From: DATLWR01 sp035576205
Lineage (GTDB): Bacteria; Pseudomonadota; Zetaproteobacteria; Mariprofundales; Mariprofundaceae
DNA: 11,915 nt
NCBI GenBank assembly: GCA_035576205.1
Contig: DATLWR010000172.1
Coordinates: 1 to 11,915, forward strand
Direction of reading: 5' to 3'
Part shown: piece by piece, positions 1-6,319 of the stretch
Numbering within the stretch: position 1 is the stretch's first letter
Layout of the letters: each line of letters starts with the position of its first letter
Notes under the pieces: generated by a model
Seen by the model: only the letters and a program-made list of their open reading frames with translations
What the model was told of the DNA's origin: nothing
Database searches by the model: none
Made by a program: the position numbers and the translations under genes

Positions 1-513
1 ACGAAGAACGCTCTCTCGTATATTCTTCGTTCGAAAATATTGGCTTGCTAAAAAATATAGAAACTCAGATGCAGCGTCGTCATCATCATAAAAGTTTGTA
101 TCGCCATTGATCAGAGCATCAAGGTGTGTAGAAGCGCTGTGTTCAACCCTTGTATGATGTTCTTCATCAAGGTTATGCATCACTTCATCTAGTTCTGCTA
201 CGATCTCATGTGATAACTGTTCCTGCCTTCTTAGTTGCTTATCTAATCGGAACACCTCTTCAAAGGTATTGAGCCAATCTTCATTCATTCGCTTAAGTTC
301 CGGATGTCGGATCGGTTCGATAGCTACTTTATATACGAAATGTAGATCGCTCTGTGTTAGTTCAGTCAATTTGTAGAAATCTCTTTCTACCGCAACATTT
401 ACAGGACTTGTTTGGAAAGGTTGCTCTCCATTTCGATGACACCATATCTTTCCGTGATCAGTCCACGGAGCTAGATATTTTCTCCAAACATAATGCTGCC
501 GACGCTTCTTCAT
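1..513 (-). CDS. DUF4238-family protein, 5' part (runs off the window)
   Basis: An open frame of 171 codons starts at the ATG at 513-511 and stays open to base 1, so the 3' end is outside the window. An in-frame TGA nine bases upstream makes this the first possible start. The N-terminus begins MKKRRQHYVWRKYLAPWTD, followed by a GKIWCHRNGE segment and NVAVERDFYKL at about residues 42-52. This order (K-rich start, QHYV..KYL, KIW, NVA..RDFY) is the signature I know from DUF4238. The family has no established biochemical role and I assign none. A charged, E/D-rich helical stretch follows at about residues 75-135. The gene starts 26 bases after the DJ-1/PfpI gene on the same strand. No good Shine-Dalgarno is visible and the start lies in AT-rich DNA, unlike all genes to the right, which suggests horizontal acquisition. 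Family assignment is fairly sure, function unknown. Confidence 0.8.
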   Translation of the reverse strand, partial: MKKRRQHYVWRKYLAPWTDHGKIWCHRNGEQPFQTSPVNVAVERDFYKLTELTQSDLHFVYKVAIEPIRHPELKRMNEDWLNTFEEVFRLDKQLRRQEQLSHEIVAELDEVMHNLDEEHHTRVEHSASTHLDALINGDTNFYDDDDAASEFLYFLASQYFRTKNIRESVLR

Positions 514-539
514 TCTATTTCAATTCGAACTTTGGCACC

Positions 540-1094
540 TCAAGCGACGATAGAATGACGAACTGCGTCAGACTTGTCTTCGCCGCAGAGACGAGCAACC
601 AGACGCAGGGCGAATTCGATGGCTGTGCCTGCGCCGCGACTGGTGACCAGGAAGTCGTCCTCGACGACGATATCGTTCACATAGACGGCGGACGGTGCCT
701 TCTCTCGAATCTCCGCCTCGGTGCTTGGATAGGAGGTGACTCTCTTGCCCTCCAGCACGCCATAAGCGGCCAGGGCCGTGGGAGCCGCACAGATAGCGGC
801 AATGGACTTGCGATGCTCGCGCAGGTGGGTGACCACGGCCTTCACGTTGGCATCGTCGCGCAGCAAACGCGCATTCGGCTGCCCACCGGGCAACACCACC
901 ATCTCCCAGCCGTCGTTCATTACATCCGGCAGCGATGCATCGGGCTGGATAGTGATGCCGGAACGGCCGGTGACCGGCTTGCCGTCGAGGCTCGCCATGC
1001 AGACCTCCACGCCGGCGCGGCGCAGGATGTCGACCACCGCGATGAATTCGATCTCCTCGACACCCTTGGTGAATGGAACCAGTACCTTTGCCAT
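540..1094 (-). CDS. DJ-1/PfpI (YajL/ThiJ-like) family protein
   Basis: A 184-residue single-domain protein of the DJ-1/PfpI class I glutamine-amidotransferase-like fold. GVEEIE at residues 11-16 carries the conserved acidic residue next to the nucleophile (E16). VVLPGG lies at about 66-71, and the nucleophile elbow AAICAAP places the reactive cysteine at Cys102. Near the C-terminus TSRGAGTAIEFAL matches the family's TS.GPGTA.[ED]FAL block. Members act as redox-responsive or glyoxalase/deglycase-like proteins. Length and residues best fit the YajL/DJ-1 branch, but the substrate cannot be read from sequence. GGAGAG precedes the ATG by about 6 bases and lies inside the 3' end of ybiB, whose stop is only 2 nt upstream, so the two are probably co-transcribed and translationally coupled. 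The C-terminus looks complete although the composition changes sharply right after its stop. Confidence 0.9.
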   Translation of the reverse strand: MAKVLVPFTKGVEEIEFIAVVDILRRAGVEVCMASLDGKPVTGRSGITIQPDASLPDVMNDGWEMVVLPGGQPNARLLRDDANVKAVVTHLREHRKSIAAICAAPTALAAYGVLEGKRVTSYPSTEAEIREKAPSAVYVNDIVVEDDFLVTSRGAGTAIEFALRLVARLCGEDKSDAVRHSIVA

Positions 1095-1096
1095 CG

Positions 1097-2071
1097 TTAT
1101 CTCTCCGTGATCGTCCAGTCTGATGGCAGTTCACCACCCGCCGCCCAGCGGAAGGCGGCCAGCATACGATCCAGTGTGGCCACCTCGCGGGCATCCCTTT
1201 GGGGATCAAGCTGCCCAGCAAGTATAGCCGCGAAGCGCGCCGCGACGGCTTCCGGCTCGCCCTTCTCCTTCGGATACGAGTCGCAGCCGCAATCGGGCAG
1301 ATCGAGCATGGCGATATCGCCGCCCGTCTGCATCGCCACCACCTTCTGCCGCTCGGCATACAATTCAGGATCGCCCTCGGCCCCCATGAAGATCAGCGAG
1401 CGCGGCTGGCCGAGCAGCACGTTGGCACCGGCCATTTTGTCGGCATAGGGCGTGTGGAAGAAACCGTTCAACTGGCCGGCGCAGCCGAGCGGATTGAGCA
1501 GCCGCGCCACGGTATTGGCGAAGGAGCGCACGCCCAATCTCGGTCGCAGGTTGTAGATACGGAGCAGCGGCGGACAAAGCTCGGCAAGATCCGCATAGAC
1601 GATACCGTCGTGCGCGAGGATCGCCTGCGCATCGGCGAGGCTCCCCGCCCGCTGCACACCGGCAGCTTCCAGCGCCTGCCAGGCGCTGAGCCTGCCCTCG
1701 ATGTGCGACACGCCATGCACGAAGACGGGGATGCCGGCATCGCGCGCCTGTAGTGCCGCCGCCAGATGCACAGGAGCGGCGCGCCGCTTGCCGGCATAGC
1801 AGGGCAGATCGACGCAACCGGCTGGTGCGCGCACGTCGCCGTAACCGATGGACCAGGTGCGGGCGGCATCGACGAAGCCGGCGATCTCCTCGGCCGTCTC
1901 CCCCTTCATGCGCTCGGCGATCAGGAAGGCACCGATCTGCAACGGGTCGGCGACCTCGTCCAGCAGATGCGCGAAGACCTCGCACGCCTCCTGGCGATTC
2001 AGATGCTCGGCGCCGTGCTTGCCGCGGGCGACGCGCCGGATATGGGAAGAAATGGCATGCATAAGGCGCAT
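1097..2071 (-). CDS. ybiB: YbiB-like TrpD paralogue (glycosyltransferase family 3 fold)
   Basis: A 324-residue homologue of anthranilate phosphoribosyltransferase of the YbiB/TrpD2 type. The N-terminal helical domain reads RRVARGKHGAEHLNRQEA and IGAFLIAERMKGET. LGVRSFANTVARLLNPLG is the typical TrpD core block. Where TrpD has the glycine-rich PRPP loop (GTGGD), this protein has LPCYAGKRR (about 89-97), so it is not expected to be a normal tryptophan enzyme. E. coli YbiB, about 320 residues, is described as a nucleic-acid-binding protein. The open frame extends to 2191, but the extra 40 residues are Cys/Arg/Pro-rich and match nothing in the family. The homologous N-terminus begins at the ATG at 2071 or 2062, neither with a good ribosome binding site. 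It is the first gene of a minus-strand unit with the DJ-1/PfpI gene and is divergent from the ATP-grasp operon. Confidence 0.82.
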   Translation of the reverse strand: MRLMHAISSHIRRVARGKHGAEHLNRQEACEVFAHLLDEVADPLQIGAFLIAERMKGETAEEIAGFVDAARTWSIGYGDVRAPAGCVDLPCYAGKRRAAPVHLAAALQARDAGIPVFVHGVSHIEGRLSAWQALEAAGVQRAGSLADAQAILAHDGIVYADLAELCPPLLRIYNLRPRLGVRSFANTVARLLNPLGCAGQLNGFFHTPYADKMAGANVLLGQPRSLIFMGAEGDPELYAERQKVVAMQTGGDIAMLDLPDCGCDSYPKEKGEPEAVAARFAAILAGQLDPQRDAREVATLDRMLAAFRWAAGGELPSDWTITER

Positions 2072-2120
2072 TACATCGCCGGCCGGCGGGATGCGCAAAC
2101 ACCGGCATGCATCCATCTGT

Positions 2121-2135
2121 GCACAATAAATGGGC
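2121..2135 (+). promoter_or_regulatory. Possible NtrC-type enhancer site
   Basis: GCAC-N7-GGGC, one mismatch from the dyad GCAC-N7-GTGC typical of NtrC sites. It is centred about 110 bases upstream of the predicted start of the sigma-54 promoter at 2211, a normal distance for such activators. A short degenerate motif of this kind can occur by chance, so this rests mainly on its position. Confidence 0.25.
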
Positions 2136-2210
2136 GCTGGAAGGTCACGGCATGGGCAACGGCCGCGATTCATTGCGCTGCCAATTCGCAAACTGTCGCT
2201 GGCGGCAGGT

Positions 2211-2225
2211 TGGCACGAATCCTGC
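2211..2225 (+). promoter_or_regulatory. Sigma-54 (-24/-12) promoter of the ATP-grasp operon
   Basis: TGGCACG-AATC-CTGC followed by T matches the RpoN consensus TGGCACG-N4-TTGCW with a single change (C for the first T of the -12 element) and exact spacing. The predicted transcription start is near 2237, which leaves a leader of about 108 nt before the ATG at 2345. It lies in the only sizeable gap upstream of the five-gene operon and shares TGGCACGAAT with the promoter of glnK1 at 8739-8753. It implies dependence on an enhancer-binding protein such as NtrC; no experiment is implied. Confidence 0.68.
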
Positions 2226-2281
2226 TCATACCATGGCGTGTGTTTCTAGCAGATCCCCCTCCTCTCACGGAAACACCACCC

Positions 2282-2318
2282 GCCCGGCCATTGCCACCCC
2301 CCGGGGCGATGGCCGGGC
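2282..2318 (+). promoter_or_regulatory. Strong leader hairpin before the cNBD gene
   Basis: GCCCGGCCATTGCC (2282-2295) pairs with GGCGATGGCCGGGC-type sequence at 2305-2318 over 14 positions, one of them a G-U, with a 9-nt C-rich loop. It lies about 45 nt after the predicted sigma-54 start and ends 26 nt before the ATG, just upstream of the AAGGAG ribosome binding site. No long T-run follows on either strand, so it is a poor classical terminator. It may stabilise the 5' end of the message or affect translation. Confidence 0.5.
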
Positions 2319-2344
2319 AATCCCTCTTTCTGCAAGGAGCCTGC

Positions 2345-2887
2345 ATGACGACCACGCTGTCCCGACCGACCGAGCATGTCGCCGAAGTGGTATCGCAGTT
2401 CAACCTAGCCAGAAACCTGACCATGGAGCAGGTCCGCATCCTCTGCCGTCATCTCGAAGCCATCAGCTTCCAGGCGCTGGAGATCGTCTATCGCCAGGGC
2501 TCGCCCGAGAACAGCGACCTGATCATCCTGCTGAGCGGCCATCTGGATGTGGTCCGCGAACTGCCGTCGTCGCAGTCGCCTTCCAGCTTCGTCGCCAAAC
2601 TCGGCCCGGGTGACGCTGCCGGCATCCTCGGATTCGTGGACGGACGGCCGCACTCGGCCACCGGCATTGCCACCTGCTCCATCGAGGCGCTGGCCCTGTC
2701 CCGTAAAACCTTCGCACATCTTGTCCAGAAACATGCCGACATCGCCATCGTGTTGCTCAAGAACCTCATCGTCATCGCAGCCGACATCGCCTACGAGATG
2801 CTGGACCGGCATGCCGACGCCATGCTCTACATGCACGGCGCCTATGCCCGTTCGCCACTGCCCGACAGCTACAGCAAGCACAGCTAG
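2345..2887 (+). CDS. Cyclic-nucleotide-binding-fold (CRP-like) protein without HTH
   Basis: A 180-residue protein with one CRP/FNR-type effector domain at about residues 20-125: YRQGSPENSDLIILLSGHLDVV, then LGPGDAAGILGFVDGRPHSA, then SIEALALSRKTFAHL. A helix resembling the CRP dimerisation helix follows at about 130-160, and the protein ends there with no helix-turn-helix. Aligned to CRP, the cAMP-contacting Glu72 is replaced by Ile94 and Arg82 by His103, so ordinary cAMP binding is unlikely. I infer a small sensor or a structural partner of the proteins encoded after it. AAGGAG lies about 5 nt before the chosen ATG. The frame is open further upstream but crosses the promoter and hairpin. It is the first gene of the operon; the next gene starts 49 nt later. 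Confidence 0.85.
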   Translation: MTTTLSRPTEHVAEVVSQFNLARNLTMEQVRILCRHLEAISFQALEIVYRQGSPENSDLIILLSGHLDVVRELPSSQSPSSFVAKLGPGDAAGILGFVDGRPHSATGIATCSIEALALSRKTFAHLVQKHADIAIVLLKNLIVIAADIAYEMLDRHADAMLYMHGAYARSPLPDSYSKHS

Positions 2888-2936
2888 GCCCTTTCCTTTG
2901 AACGGGCCCGTCTCTTCCGCTACCGTAGAGGATGTC

Positions 2937-4421
2937 ATGCACGGCAATCCTCCACTGATCCATGCCACCGGCGCTGCCCGCTGGGACGAAGCCTTCCTGC
3001 CGGACGGCAGCATCCGGCCGGCATACCGGCAGGCCTTCGGGCATTTCGAAGCGCTCGGCACCGCTGGTGTCGAAAGCCTGCAGCACTCGGCCGATCTATC
3101 CATGCTGAACCAGGGCGTGACCTTCACGGTCTATTCCGATGCACGCGGCACCGAAAAGATTTTCCCCTTCGACCTGATGCCGCGCATCATCGATGCCCAC
3201 GAATGGCAAAAGATCGAGCAGGGTGTCGCCCAGCGGATGGTCGCCCTGAACCTCTTCCTGGAGGATGTCTACCACGGGCAGAAGATCCTCAAGGCCGGCG
3301 TCGTACCGACCTCGCAGATCATGAGGTCCACCCTTTTCTGCCGCGAGATGAGCGGCCTCAATCCGCCGGGCAAGGTGCATGTGCACATCGGCGGCATCGA
3401 CCTGATCCGTAACGAGAGCGGTGAATTCCATGTGCTGGAGGACAACCTGCGCTGTCCCTCCGGCGTTTCGTACGTGATCGAGAACCGCTGGGTCATGGGA
3501 CGCGTACAGCCGGAATTGCTGAAGCAGTACCGTGTCCGGCCGGTCGACCACTATCCGCAGATGCTGTTCGACAGCCTCGCCTCGCTATCCGCCCGCGACA
3601 ATCCGACGGTGGCGGTACTGACCCCCGGCACCTACAACTCGGCCTATTTCGAGCACAGCTTCCTGGCCAACCAGATGGGCGCCGAGCTGGTCGAGGGCCA
3701 GGACCTGCTGGTCGACCAGGATGTGCTGTACATGAAAACCACGCGCGGGCTGCAGCGCGTCGACGTGCTCTACCTGCGTGTCGATACCGATTTCCTCGAT
3801 CCGCTGGCCTTCCGCCCCGACTCCGTGCTCGGCGTGCCGGGGATCATGCATGCCTACCGGGCCGGCAATGTGGCGCTGGCCAATGCGCCGGGCAACGGGG
3901 TTGCCGACGACAAGGCGCTCTATGCCTACACGCCCGAGATCATCCGCTACTACCTCGACGAGGAGCCGATCCTGCCGATCGTGCCGACCTACCTCGGCTC
4001 GCGCGCAACGGATCTGCGCTACATGCTGGAGCACCTGCGCGAGCTGGTCGTCAAACCGACCGATGCCTCGGGCGGTTACGGACTGCTGGTCGGCAGCCAC
4101 GCCAGCAAGAAGGAGCTGGAAGCTTTCCGCAGCCAACTGGCCGCCAATCCCGACCACTACATCGCCCAGCCGATCCAGCAGCTCTCCACGCACCCGACGT
4201 GGGTCGAGCAGGACGGCGGACACGGATTCTTCCCGCGCCATGTCGACCTGCGCCCCTTCGCGGTTTGCGATGTCCACGGTGATGTACGTGTGCTGCCCGG
4301 CGGCCTGACTCGCGTGGCGCTCAGACAGGGAAGCCTGGTCGTGAACTCTTCGCAGGGCGGCGGCAGCAAGGATACCTGGGTGCTTTATCCGGAGAACGGC
4401 GCAGAGGCGTCGCGTGCTTAG
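2937..4421 (+). CDS. Circularly permuted type 2 ATP-grasp protein (DUF404/DUF407)
   Basis: A 494-residue predicted amidoligase: it should use ATP to activate a carboxylate and join it to an amine. The N-terminal half has RIIDAHEWQKIEQGVAQR (83-100), ALNLFLEDVYHGQKIL and, at 153-184, GIDLIRNESGEFHVLEDN with LRCPSGVSYVIENR. E168/D169/N170 are the probable metal ligands. The C-terminal half has LVVKPTDASGGYG with the ATP-binding Lys373, then PRHVDLRPF, GGLTRVAL and SSQGGGSKDTWVL. This permuted order is typical of proteins found next to alpha-E and transglutaminase genes, for which synthesis of a short peptide or peptide tag has been predicted. The substrate is unknown. GAGG lies 5 nt before the ATG. 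The frame is open upstream only as a shadow of the cNBD gene. Its last 8 bases overlap the alpha-E gene. Confidence 0.95.
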   Translation: MHGNPPLIHATGAARWDEAFLPDGSIRPAYRQAFGHFEALGTAGVESLQHSADLSMLNQGVTFTVYSDARGTEKIFPFDLMPRIIDAHEWQKIEQGVAQRMVALNLFLEDVYHGQKILKAGVVPTSQIMRSTLFCREMSGLNPPGKVHVHIGGIDLIRNESGEFHVLEDNLRCPSGVSYVIENRWVMGRVQPELLKQYRVRPVDHYPQMLFDSLASLSARDNPTVAVLTPGTYNSAYFEHSFLANQMGAELVEGQDLLVDQDVLYMKTTRGLQRVDVLYLRVDTDFLDPLAFRPDSVLGVPGIMHAYRAGNVALANAPGNGVADDKALYAYTPEIIRYYLDEEPILPIVPTYLGSRATDLRYMLEHLRELVVKPTDASGGYGLLVGSHASKKELEAFRSQLAANPDHYIAQPIQQLSTHPTWVEQDGGHGFFPRHVDLRPFAVCDVHGDVRVLPGGLTRVALRQGSLVVNSSQGGGSKDTWVLYPENGAEASRA

Positions 4422-5415
4422 CCGCATCGCCCGCAACATCTTCGAGCTCGGCCAGCAGATCGAGAGGGCCGAGAACATCGCCCGCATCCTCGACGTCAAC
4501 CAGCGCATGAGTCTGGAGCAGCACTACTTCTCCGAACTCGATGTCTGGTCGCCGATGCTGGCCATCACGAATTCCCGCGAGGCATTCGATGAGCGCTACG
4601 GTGAGGTGACCCGGGACAACGTGCTGGCATTCCTGATCAGCGATACGACGCATCCCTACTCCATCCGTACCTGCCTGAACCATGCCCGCGAGATGGCGCG
4701 GACGATCCGTGAACGCATCAGCGAGGAGATGTGGCTCTATCTCAACAAGATGTATCTCGGCATGGAGAAGGTCAAAAACAGCGGCCGGCAGGACTCGTTC
4801 CTTGCCGAGGTGCGCCAGTTCTGCAGTGCCTTCCACGGTCTGGTCGACAATACGATGAGCCATGACGAATCGTGGAACTTCATGCGCCTGGGGATTTCAC
4901 TCGAACGCGCCCTGATGACCAGCCGCATTCTCGAGATCAAGTACCACCTGCTCCTGCCCAGCGCCGACGAGATCGGCAAACCGCTCGACCTGCACCAGTG
5001 GCAGGCGCTGCTGCGCTCGGTTTCAGGCTACGAAGCCTATCGCCGCAAATACAAGGCCCGCATCGAGCCTCCCAAGGTGATCAACCTGCTGAACCTCGAC
5101 AGCCGCTTTCCGCGTTCCATCCACTACTGCATCCGGCAGCTGCATGAGGCGTTGCAAGGCATTCGTATCAGCAACCGGCAGCAATACATGCTCTCCCGGG
5201 AGACCGAGATCTTCCTGGATGACCTGCGTGGCGGCGCCGCCGGCGAGGATGTTCTCGGCATGGGCCTGAAGGGTTACCTGGAATCGGTCCAGAAGCGGTG
5301 CGGAAAGATCTCGACCATGATCTACCAGACTTTCTTCGATTCGGTGACCATCACCGTAATCCACGGCAATAACGAACGGCTGTCGCTGCAGATCCCGCAG
5401 CAGCAGCAACGCTAG
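4414..5415 (+). CDS. Alpha-E domain protein (DUF403)
   Basis: A 333-residue, almost entirely helical protein that starts at a GTG overlapping the end of the ATP-grasp gene by 8 nt, with GAGG about 6 nt before it. The GTG start gives exactly the family N-terminus MLSRIARNIFELGQQIERAEN (shortened here; ERAEN at 17-21). A second signature, HPYSIRTCLNHAREMARTIR followed by ERISEEMWLYLN, lies at about 79-111. The alpha-E domain is named for its conserved glutamates. It is found alone or fused to the permuted ATP-grasp and is thought to assist the ligase; no catalytic activity is established. The overlap implies translational coupling and probably equal amounts of the two proteins. The C-terminus is glutamine-rich. 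The following gene's ribosome binding site overlaps the stop codon. Confidence 0.95.
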   Translation: MLSRIARNIFELGQQIERAENIARILDVNQRMSLEQHYFSELDVWSPMLAITNSREAFDERYGEVTRDNVLAFLISDTTHPYSIRTCLNHAREMARTIRERISEEMWLYLNKMYLGMEKVKNSGRQDSFLAEVRQFCSAFHGLVDNTMSHDESWNFMRLGISLERALMTSRILEIKYHLLLPSADEIGKPLDLHQWQALLRSVSGYEAYRRKYKARIEPPKVINLLNLDSRFPRSIHYCIRQLHEALQGIRISNRQQYMLSRETEIFLDDLRGGAAGEDVLGMGLKGYLESVQKRCGKISTMIYQTFFDSVTITVIHGNNERLSLQIPQQQQR

Positions 5416-5422
5416 GAGCCCC

Positions 5423-6304
5423 ATGCATACCCTCTCCGAAGGCGAACATATCCAGTTGCGCGTGGTGCACCGGACCCGCTTCGATTACGCCGCACCCGTT
5501 TCGCTGTCGCACAACGAACTGCGCATGTCGCCGGTCGATACCGGCCTGCAACGCGTCGTCAGCCATTCGCTCGATGTTTCCCCGTCCACCCGGCTCGGCA
5601 CGCACCGCGACCATTTCGGCAACAGGGTCACCCATTTCGACATCATCGAACCGCACGACTATCTCGAGATCGTTGCCGAATCGGTGGTCGAGACCACCAA
5701 CTCCATCAGCTGCGGACCGGAATCATCTCCGGACCCGAGGCCGTACAGCGAGCGCTGGACCGAATTCCTCTGCTGGTCGCCCGGCGTGCCGCCGTTGCAG
5801 GAATACGAATCGGTGCCGTTGGGCCACGAAATCAATATGGCGATGGACGAGATCGAGTTCGGTCATGCGCTCTACGAAATGGCCCGCTATTTCTACCGCA
5901 CCTTCCGCTACGACCCGGAGGTCACGCACGTCCACTCCAGCCCCAAGGAGCTGTTCGAGCACGGCGGCGGCGTCTGCCAGGACATGACGCATGCGATGAC
6001 CGGTGTCTTGCGCAATGCCGGCATCCCGGCCCGCTATGTCAGCGGCTACATCTTCGATCCGGCCAAGGGCGAGATCGGCCAGCATATCCGTGGCGGCGGC
6101 GCCACCCACGCCTGGGTGCAGGCGTGGCACGAAGGCTACGGCTGGATGGGCATCGACCCGACCAACGACAAGCTGGTCGACTGGCAATACGTGCGTACCG
6201 CCATCGGCCGCGACTACTTCGATGTGCAGCCGCTGCGCGGCATCTACCGCGGCCATCCGGACCAGAAACTGGAGGTGTCGGTGCATGTCTCGATCGTCGA
6301 ATAG
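5423..6304 (+). CDS. Transglutaminase-like cysteine peptidase family protein
   Basis: A 293-residue protein with the bacterial transglutaminase-like N-terminal domain (LRVVHRTRFDYAAPVSLSHNELRM, here spanning about 12-35) and a transglutaminase core. The triad is clear: Cys185 in GGGVCQDMTHAM, His229 in GGGATHAWVQAW and Asp245 in GWMGIDPTND. No signal peptide or membrane segment is seen, so it should be cytoplasmic. Enzymes of this fold cut or transfer amide bonds, and in ATP-grasp/alpha-E clusters it is predicted to process or attach the peptide made by the ligase. The start has TAGGAG 5 nt upstream, overlapping the alpha-E stop, and the gap is only 7 nt. Length and motifs look normal for the family. 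Confidence 0.94.
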   Translation: MHTLSEGEHIQLRVVHRTRFDYAAPVSLSHNELRMSPVDTGLQRVVSHSLDVSPSTRLGTHRDHFGNRVTHFDIIEPHDYLEIVAESVVETTNSISCGPESSPDPRPYSERWTEFLCWSPGVPPLQEYESVPLGHEINMAMDEIEFGHALYEMARYFYRTFRYDPEVTHVHSSPKELFEHGGGVCQDMTHAMTGVLRNAGIPARYVSGYIFDPAKGEIGQHIRGGGATHAWVQAWHEGYGWMGIDPTNDKLVDWQYVRTAIGRDYFDVQPLRGIYRGHPDQKLEVSVHVSIVE

Positions 6305-6319
6305 CGTGAGGTATTGGCC

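Noticed and set aside
1..30. Inverted repeat ACGAAGAA ... TTCTTCGT at the window edge
   Set aside because: It lies inside the DUF4238 reading frame with a 14-nt loop and cannot be judged without the sequence to the left. There is no sign of an insertion-sequence end.
531..545. TGGCAC on the plus strand as a sigma-54 -24 element
   Set aside because: No TTGC-like -12 element follows at the required distance, and no plus-strand gene begins there.
1424..1440. TGGCAC inside ybiB
   Set aside because: The -12 position is ATTT, and it lies antisense in a coding region.
2193..2208. LexA-like box CTGT-N8-GCAG
   Set aside because: E. coli ybiB is linked to LexA, so this was checked, but one half-site is wrong and the GC-rich centre does not resemble a LexA box.
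1766..2344. Upstream extension of the cNBD protein
   Set aside because: The frame is open, but it crosses the sigma-54 promoter and the leader hairpin and overlaps ybiB. The ATG at 2345 has AAGGAG and gives a normal cNBD N-terminus.
2902..2911. 10-bp palindrome ACGGGCCCGT between the cNBD and ATP-grasp genes
   Set aside because: It is short with no loop and no T-run, and the genes are closely spaced on one strand. It is probably chance in GC-rich DNA.
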